This document shows, in pieces, positions 1 through 7,441 of a DNA stretch of 7,441 nt; within the stretch, counting starts at the first letter, position 1, and each line of letters begins with the position of its first letter. Location of the stretch: positions 1 to 7,441 of the forward strand of contig CANMQR010000021.1 in NCBI GenBank assembly GCA_947499925.1. Reading direction: 5' to 3'. The DNA comes from Neisseriaceae bacterium. GTDB taxonomy: Bacteria; Pseudomonadota; Gammaproteobacteria; Burkholderiales; UBA11063. The notes beneath the pieces are model-generated. The model worked only from the letters and a program-made list of their open reading frames with translations. It had not been told where the DNA came from and ran no database searches. Both the position numbers and the translations under genes were made by a program.

Positions 1-264
1 AATACTAGGATACTTTTCAGCTAAAAGTAATGCAGTCAAACCACCCATGCTAGAACCAAATACAATTATTTCCCCATCAATATCCTTGATTATCTCACCA
101 ACTTGTTGAATCTGACGACTTAGAGTTAAATTATAAAAATCATCTTGATTAAGATCGGGAATAATAACCTCCGAACCATCAAGCTTATTTTTAAAGTAGC
201 GAGCTTTAAAAGACGAAGGAGCTGAAGCAAATCCATGAAGATAAATATAAGTATATTTAGACAT
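1..264 (-). CDS. YqiA/YcfP-like alpha/beta hydrolase (esterase), N-terminal part, cut by the left window edge
   Basis: The first 88 residues of a protein that continues beyond base 1 are visible. They begin MSKYTYIYLHGFASAPSSF, which matches the start of the small alpha/beta-hydrolase family called YqiA (UPF0227). That family has a first beta strand ending in the oxyanion-hole HGF (residues 10-12) followed by an SxP segment. At residues 70-75 the motif GSSMGG forms a nucleophile elbow, with Ser72 the likely catalytic serine. The acid and histidine of the triad would lie in the missing part. Family members are small cytoplasmic esterases of poorly known substrate. The PDLNQDDF and LTLSRQ segments recall a cyanobacterial-type subgroup, but this is from memory. 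The ATG lies 4 bases after the ligA stop and has a good Shine-Dalgarno (GAAGG), so it is probably the last visible gene of the sspA-ligA operon. The fold is confident and the exact substrate is unknown. Confidence 0.85.
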   Translation of the reverse strand, partial: MSKYTYIYLHGFASAPSSFKARYFKNKLDGSEVIIPDLNQDDFYNLTLSRQIQQVGEIIKDIDGEIIVFGSSMGGLTALLLAEKYPSI

Positions 265-268
265 CGTT

Positions 269-3837
<3,569 letters not shown>

Positions 3838-3847
3838 TATTATTGAT

Positions 3848-3851
3848 TCCT
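3848..3851 (-). promoter_or_regulatory. Ribosome binding site of lysS
   Basis: AGGA on the minus strand sits 10 bases before the lysS ATG, in the 22-base tusA-lysS gap. The spacing is slightly long but supports the annotated start. No promoter is visible in this gap. Confidence 0.5.
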
Positions 3852-3859
3852 AAATTATG

Positions 3860-4078
3860 TTAGCGATGTTCTATTACGGTATAGATAATATTGTCTTTTG
3901 TGTTTTGTGCGATTAATTTATGACCAGTTTTACTGCAAAAATCTTGGAGGTCATTTAATGAAGCAGGGTCATCTGTAATAATTTTTACTTGATTTCCAGC
4001 TTCAAGATTAGCTAAAAACTTTTTAGTTTTAAGAACTGGCAAAGGGCAGTTAAGACCATTTAAGTTTAGCTCAAACAT
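3860..4078 (-). CDS. tusA: TusA-family sulfurtransferase (sulfur carrier)
   Basis: This is a small cytoplasmic sulfur carrier of 72 residues, slightly shorter than E. coli TusA (81). It shows the family signature near the N-terminus, NGLNCPLPVLKTKK, with the persulfide-bearing Cys11 in a CPxP motif. The two-layer alpha/beta pattern follows, with a DDPAS segment (36-40) and the GHKLIAQ strand region. In E. coli TusA takes sulfur from IscS and passes it through TusBCD and TusE to MnmA for 2-thiolation of the wobble uridine in tRNA-Lys, tRNA-Glu and tRNA-Gln. Family members also supply molybdenum-cofactor synthesis and other pathways. It lies 6 bases after sspB and has no clear Shine-Dalgarno, which suggests translational coupling. 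Membership of the TusA/SirA family is clear. The true partner here cannot be told from this window, so the gene symbol denotes family resemblance. Confidence 0.9.
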   Translation of the reverse strand: MFELNLNGLNCPLPVLKTKKFLANLEAGNQVKIITDDPASLNDLQDFCSKTGHKLIAQNTKDNIIYTVIEHR

Positions 4079-4084
4079 TAAAAA

Positions 4085-4441
4085 CTACTTTACTAATTTT
4101 AAACCACCAGTTTTTGCTGGTGTGTGAGGCGGTTCAGGATCTTCTTTGAATTGCATTCCTAATCCATTTTCTTTAGCAAAAGCTGCAAGTACGTTACTAA
4201 CTGGTACTGCAATGTCCCTAATACTTCCACCAAAAGTTGCTTTAAAAGTAATCCATTCATTGTCAATTAGAATGTCTTTTGTTGCATCATGGCTTATATT
4301 TAATATGATTTGATCATTTTGAACGTATTGCTTTGGTACTAAGGTGTTGTCATCTACTTTTGCAGCTAAATATGGTGTAAAGTTATTATCTTCACACCAT
4401 TCATAAATCGCCCGAATAAGATAAGGTTTTTGGCTTATCAT
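4085..4441 (-). CDS. sspB: ClpXP protease specificity-enhancing factor SspB
   Basis: SspB is an adaptor that binds the ssrA (tmRNA) tag on stalled translation products and tethers them to ClpXP for degradation. The protein is 118 residues, shorter than E. coli SspB (about 165) because the flexible acidic linker is short. The substrate-binding fold is recognisable from KPYLIRAIYEWCEDN (5-19), the LNIS strand (47-50), and the GG plus VPVSNVLAAFAKENG segment (79-93). The C-terminus, GGLKLVK, matches the ClpX-binding tail of E. coli SspB, which ends LRVVK, so both working parts are present despite the short linker. Its ATG follows the sspA TAA directly with no gap and no strong ribosome site, indicating translational coupling to sspA. 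The stop codon is TAG. Confidence 0.95.
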   Translation of the reverse strand: MISQKPYLIRAIYEWCEDNNFTPYLAAKVDDNTLVPKQYVQNDQIILNISHDATKDILIDNEWITFKATFGGSIRDIAVPVSNVLAAFAKENGLGMQFKEDPEPPHTPAKTGGLKLVK

Positions 4442-5086
4442 TTAGCGCATTACTCGCTCTGCTGGAGTTAGCGAAGATGTGAACGCTGGAGTAGTAAATA
4501 ATTGTTGTGCATATTTCATCATTCCAGACCAAGTCGGTTTAATTTCAATATCATAATGAGATAAGCGCCATAGAAGCGGTAGAATTGCTGCATCAAGAAG
4601 TGAGAAACTATTCCCAAAAATGAATTCAGCTTTTTTATTGGCTACAAATACTTGAGCAATACTATCTAATCCTGCAATTATAGGTTTTTTAAGTTTTTCT
4701 GCTTCTTTTTTAGTTTTGGAATCTTTCAAATTCATTGTGTCTAATGTGCGTAAATGCACAAATAATTCACGGTCAAAACGATGCATAAGCATTCTTAAAC
4801 GGGCTTTTTCTGCTGGTTCAATAGGCATTAATTGTGGGTGTGGAAAACGATCATCAATATATTCACAGATAATATTAGTTTCAAGTAAAATCAAATCTTT
4901 TTTCTTATTGTTTTTATCTATATCATCAACTAGAACTGGTGTTTCATTGTATGGAGTTAATACCATTAAATCCTGACGCATATTGATATTTACGTCAACT
5001 ACTTTAAAATCCATATCTTTGAAATTTAGAACTATACGAGCTCTGTGCGAGAATGGGCATCGTGAATCTGAGTACAAATGTATCAT
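4442..5086 (-). CDS. sspA: Stringent starvation protein A (GST-like, RNA polymerase-associated)
   Basis: SspA is a glutathione-S-transferase-fold protein that binds RNA polymerase holoenzyme and, in E. coli, helps stationary-phase and acid survival and phage P1 late transcription. It has 214 residues, the usual size. The thioredoxin-like N-terminal half has CPFSHRARIVL (10-20), and the helical GST C-terminal half covers about 90-205. FPHPQLMP (81-88) contains the Pro-His-Pro surface patch (82-84) corresponding to the E. coli PHP residues needed for function. The TPAERVMR ending fits betaproteobacterial SspA. An extra charged stretch, about residues 55-63 (DIDKNNKKK), enlarges the turn before the LILLETNI strand and is not typical of the proteins I recall. 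It is the first gene of the operon, with the ATG about 29 bases downstream of the predicted transcription start and AAGG 9 bases before the ATG. Confidence 0.95.
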   Translation of the reverse strand: MIHLYSDSRCPFSHRARIVLNFKDMDFKVVDVNINMRQDLMVLTPYNETPVLVDDIDKNNKKKDLILLETNIICEYIDDRFPHPQLMPIEPAEKARLRMLMHRFDRELFVHLRTLDTMNLKDSKTKKEAEKLKKPIIAGLDSIAQVFVANKKAEFIFGNSFSLLDAAILPLLWRLSHYDIEIKPTWSGMMKYAQQLFTTPAFTSSLTPAERVMR

Positions 5087-5121
5087 GTATTAGGGCCTTA
5101 TTAAATTTGTTATAACTATAC

Positions 5122-5151
5122 ATTCTAACATTTTTTGCATTGTTTTGTCAA
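5122..5151 (-). promoter_or_regulatory. Sigma70-type promoter of the sspA-sspB-tusA-lysS-ligA operon
   Basis: On the minus strand a perfect -35 box TTGACA (5146-5151) is followed after 18 bases by TAGAAT (5122-5127), a 5-of-6 match to the -10 consensus. TGT immediately before it makes an extended -10 (TGn). Transcription would start near 5115, leaving a leader of about 29 bases before the sspA ATG. This is the only strong promoter-like sequence I found between genes. No operator could be identified with confidence. Confidence 0.8.
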
Positions 5152-5165
5152 GTGCTGTGTATATA

Positions 5166-5209
5166 AACCACTGATATGTAATAAAATTATGTTTTAACTA
5201 CCAGTGGTT
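5166..5209 (-). terminator. Inverted repeat after the aspartate aminotransferase, possible transcription end
   Basis: An 8-bp perfect inverted repeat, AACCACTG (5202-5209 read on the minus strand) and CAGTGGTT (5166-5173), encloses 28 bases that contain a weaker inner stem TAAAA/TTTTA. It begins 8 bases after the aminotransferase stop and ends 14 bases before the -35 box of the sspA promoter. The position suits a terminator. No run of U follows the 3' arm on either strand, so an intrinsic terminator is doubtful. An mRNA-stabilising hairpin or a protein-binding dyad is also possible. Confidence 0.35.
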
Positions 5210-5217
5210 CTTTGATG

Positions 5218-6414
5218 TTAATTAAGTGCTTTTTCGATTCTATCTAATCCTACTGTTAATTCTTGGAGGCTAGTAGCAAAAGATAAGCGAATGTGGTTAT
5301 CTAAGCCAAATGCACTTCCAGGAACGCCAGCAACTAGAAAACTATCGAGTAAGTAATTAGCAAGTGCTAAATCAGTTTTTGCAGCGATTTTACCTTCTTT
5401 GTAAAGATTTTCAATAGCATTACTACATTCAAAGAAGGCATAAAATGCTCCTTGAGCATATAAACAACGAACTCCTCTAATTTTATTTAGACGTTCAACC
5501 ACATAATCATGGCGTTCGCTAAAGGATTTGAGCATTGGTTTTATGCAGTCAAGTCCACCAGTTAGAGCGCCATACGCAGCATATTGAGCAATCGAACATG
5601 GATTTGAAGTAGATTGAGATTGGATGGTTTCCATAGCAGAGACAATTTTTGCATCTTTAATTGCAGCAAACCCAATTCGCCAACCTGTCATAGCGTATGC
5701 CTTAGAAACTCCATTGATTATTAATGTGCGGTTAATTAATTCAGGAGCTACATTAGCAATATTTGAAAAAGTTTGATCATTAAATAAAATATGTTCATAG
5801 ATATCATCAGTGATAATATAAACTTCTGGGTAATTCTTTAATACATCAGCTATAGCTTTTAATTCTTCTTTAGTATATACCATTCCGGTTGGATTACTAG
5901 GGCTATTTATAAATAATGCTTTTGTTTTTGAAGTTAATGAGCTTTTTAGTTTTTCTGGGGTGAGTTTATAATTATCTTCAATTGAGCAAGCTACGCATAT
6001 AGGAGTGCCACCACACAAAAGTACCATATCTGGATAAGATACCCAATATGGGGCAGGTATTATTACTTCGTCGCCTTCGCTAATTAAAGCTTGAAGGGCA
6101 TTATAAATACTATGTTTTCCACCAGCAGATACGATGACTTCATTAGTTGCATACTCAAGATGATTTTCTCTTTTAAATTTTTCAACAACAGCTTGTTTTA
6201 GTTCAGGAGTGCCACCTACATTAGTGTATTTGGTTTTGCCATCATTAATAGCTTTTATTGCTACTTCTTTTATATGTTGTGGTGTATCAAAGTCTGGCTC
6301 TCCAGCAGCAAGTGCAATAACATCTAGACCTTCATTTTTCATTTTTCGTGCTTTATTCATCACAGCTAGAGTAGGAGATTCCTTGATAAGTGACATACGT
6401 TTAGCAATACTCAT
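5218..6414 (-). CDS. Aspartate aminotransferase, PLP-dependent class I, subgroup Ib
   Basis: This enzyme interconverts aspartate and 2-oxoglutarate with oxaloacetate and glutamate, using pyridoxal phosphate in the cytoplasm. Its 398 residues are normal length. Family marks are GEPDFDTP (38-45), KYTNVGGTPEL (62-72), NPTG with Asn174, D203 and Y206, and the Schiff-base lysine Lys238 in SKAYAMTGWRIG. Arg376 is expected to bind the substrate alpha-carboxylate. The sequence resembles the Thermus/Rhizobium Ib subgroup and not E. coli AspC (Ia). Lys100 in the GGKHS segment corresponds to the lysine that reads the acidic side chain in the Thermus enzyme, which favours aspartate. Some Ib enzymes also use prephenate, so that activity is possible. 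The start codon overlaps the pcnB stop by one base (TAATG) and has a strong AAGGA site, so the two genes are co-transcribed. No gene symbol is given because both aspC and aatA are in use. Confidence 0.93.
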   Translation of the reverse strand: MSIAKRMSLIKESPTLAVMNKARKMKNEGLDVIALAAGEPDFDTPQHIKEVAIKAINDGKTKYTNVGGTPELKQAVVEKFKRENHLEYATNEVIVSAGGKHSIYNALQALISEGDEVIIPAPYWVSYPDMVLLCGGTPICVACSIEDNYKLTPEKLKSSLTSKTKALFINSPSNPTGMVYTKEELKAIADVLKNYPEVYIITDDIYEHILFNDQTFSNIANVAPELINRTLIINGVSKAYAMTGWRIGFAAIKDAKIVSAMETIQSQSTSNPCSIAQYAAYGALTGGLDCIKPMLKSFSERHDYVVERLNKIRGVRCLYAQGAFYAFFECSNAIENLYKEGKIAAKTDLALANYLLDSFLVAGVPGSAFGLDNHIRLSFATSLQELTVGLDRIEKALN

Positions 6415-7441
6415 TATATTTCCTTTTTGGTTGCGGTTTTCTTTTTACGTTTACGTTTTTTTAGCGTTTTCGTGACATCTTCTTCCTGGGGGAGCTCTTC
6501 TTGCAAGAGTATTCTAAGGTCGTTATCGCCATTGATGAATCGATCCCACCATTTGAACATCACTGGGTCAATTTGTCCAGCATCATGTCTTAGAGAGAAT
6601 AAGTGCCATGCTTGTCTAAAGCGAGGAACTGTTAGTATGTGTCCTAAATGTTTAATAGATGGGGTCTCAAACTCTAATTGGAGTAGCCACACGTCACGCA
6701 TTGCTGAGAAGGTGTATTTTGTAATTCCAATACTATTAGCAAAATCTCTATGTTGATAAATAGCATCAAGTAATGCTTGGTGAGTATTAGTGCCACTAGC
6801 AATTAATTTTTGCCAAGCTGTATATACCATGCTCCACATTAAACCTGATAAGATAAATACTAATGAAACATCACTGGTCTCTTGTAATCTAGCATCAGTT
6901 TTTTCTAAAGATTTGATAGCAAAAGTATCGGGCTTTGTTTTAAAAAATAGATGGTCAAATAAGGTAAATACGCCATGAGGTAGATTTACTTCACGTAATT
7001 TATCGATACAAGCAACAGCACTACCTGATAAAAGTATTTTAAGCATTTCTTCATACATACGCCCTTTGTTTTCATGGGTTAGTAAATGCTTCATTTTGGC
7101 AAATGGTGTAAATGTACTTTTTTCAATTTGTAAATTAAGTTTTACAGCAAGGCGAAAAGCTCGAAGCATCCGAACAGGATCTTCAGTATAGCGCTCTTTA
7201 GGTTCGCCAATAATGCGAATTAGTTTTTTTTCAATATCTTTAAGGCCATTATTATAGTCAATAACGATTTCATTAATTGGGTCATAATATAGGGCATTGA
7301 TGGTGAAATCACGTCTAATAGCATCTTCTTTTTGAGTGCCGTAGTTGTTGTCTTCAACAATGCGCCCGCGCTCGTTTAAGTTGTTTTTATTTACTTTTGA
7401 GCTACGATAGGTTGAAATTTCAATAATATGCCTTTCATTAA
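6414..7441 (-). CDS. pcnB: Poly(A) polymerase I (PcnB), C-terminal part, cut by the right window edge
   Basis: PcnB adds 3' poly(A) tails that promote RNA decay and belongs to the class II tRNA nucleotidyltransferase superfamily. The reading frame is open from the right edge (first whole codon at 7439-7437) to the stop, giving 341 visible residues. The ATG at 7169 is internal (visible residue 91) and is not the start. Seen here are EISTYRSSK (7-15), GRIVEDNNYG (25-34), the conserved RRDFTINALYYDP (42-54), and EDPVRMLRAFRLAVKL (86-101), followed by a helical C-terminal domain. The tail is very basic (KKRKRKKKTATKK), comparable to the Arg-rich tail of E. coli PcnB. The length of the C-terminal region and this tail favour poly(A) polymerase over CCA-adding enzyme. 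The catalytic Asp pair and the diagnostic signature lie outside the window. The gene overlaps the aminotransferase by one base. Confidence 0.93.
   Translation of the reverse strand, partial: NERHIIEISTYRSSKVNKNNLNERGRIVEDNNYGTQKEDAIRRDFTINALYYDPINEIVIDYNNGLKDIEKKLIRIIGEPKERYTEDPVRMLRAFRLAVKLNLQIEKSTFTPFAKMKHLLTHENKGRMYEEMLKILLSGSAVACIDKLREVNLPHGVFTLFDHLFFKTKPDTFAIKSLEKTDARLQETSDVSLVFILSGLMWSMVYTAWQKLIASGTNTHQALLDAIYQHRDFANSIGITKYTFSAMRDVWLLQLEFETPSIKHLGHILTVPRFRQAWHLFSLRHDAGQIDPVMFKWWDRFINGDNDLRILLQEELPQEEDVTKTLKKRKRKKKTATKKEI
6421..6425 (-). promoter_or_regulatory. Ribosome binding site of the aspartate aminotransferase
   Basis: AAGGA on the minus strand lies 6 bases before the ATG at 6414, within the last lysine-rich codons of pcnB. 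It is the strongest Shine-Dalgarno in the window and fixes the aminotransferase start despite the overlap with the pcnB stop. Confidence 0.75.

Noticed and set aside
4716..4976. Plus-strand open frame opposite sspA
   Set aside because: It is a shadow of the sspA coding frame, with Ser/Cys-rich low-complexity translation.
5087..5121. Possible riboswitch or attenuator in the sspA leader
   Set aside because: The predicted leader is only about 29 bases, too short for a riboswitch, and the GGCCC word in it forms no convincing hairpin.
6209..6475. Plus-strand open frame across the aminotransferase-pcnB junction, hydrophobic at its end
   Set aside because: It is antisense to two conserved genes. 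The Phe/Val-rich end is only the complement of the lysine-rich PcnB tail.
6427..6978. Two plus-strand open frames opposite pcnB
   Set aside because: Both are antisense to the conserved PcnB C-terminal domain and lack any motif or initiation signal.

Overview
The window is a compact, AT-rich stretch of bacterial chromosome with every gene on the minus strand, so transcription runs from high to low coordinates. There are no RNA genes, mobile elements, CRISPR arrays or phage genes. The paired sspA and sspB, a PcnB-type poly(A) polymerase and a class II LysRS of bacterial LysS type point to a beta- or gammaproteobacterium. The LysS, SspA and SspB sequences look betaproteobacterial, with LysS recalling Neisseriales. 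That placement rests on remembered family sequences and not on a search. Base composition and codon use look even across the window, with no sign of recent transfer.

Layout in the direction of transcription (right to left): (1) the C-terminal 341 residues of pcnB, cut by the right edge, overlap by one base (TAATG) with an aspartate aminotransferase of the Ib (Thermus/Rhizobium) type. (2) A 131-bp intergenic gap (5087-5217) is the only sizeable non-coding stretch. It holds an inverted repeat just after the aminotransferase and then a near-consensus sigma70-type promoter. (3) That promoter appears to drive a tight six-gene unit: sspA, sspB, tusA, lysS, ligA and a YqiA-like alpha/beta hydrolase that runs off the left edge. 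Gaps inside this unit are 0, 6, 22, 11 and 4 bases. No stretch of 300 bases lacks a gene.

All the genes are housekeeping or stress-related. SspA is an RNA-polymerase-associated stringent starvation protein. SspB delivers ssrA-tagged proteins to ClpXP. TusA relays sulfur, among other uses for 2-thiolation of the wobble uridine of tRNA-Lys. LysS charges that same tRNA. LigA seals DNA nicks. PcnB adenylates RNA 3' ends. The most plausible functional link is the adjacency of tusA and lysS.

I found no novel defence or mobile system. The observations most worth a second look are a Ser in place of the usual Glu two residues before the LigA adenylation lysine, the tusA-lysS pairing, a lysine/asparagine-rich insertion in SspA, the strong sspA promoter, and the inverted repeat between the two transcription units.
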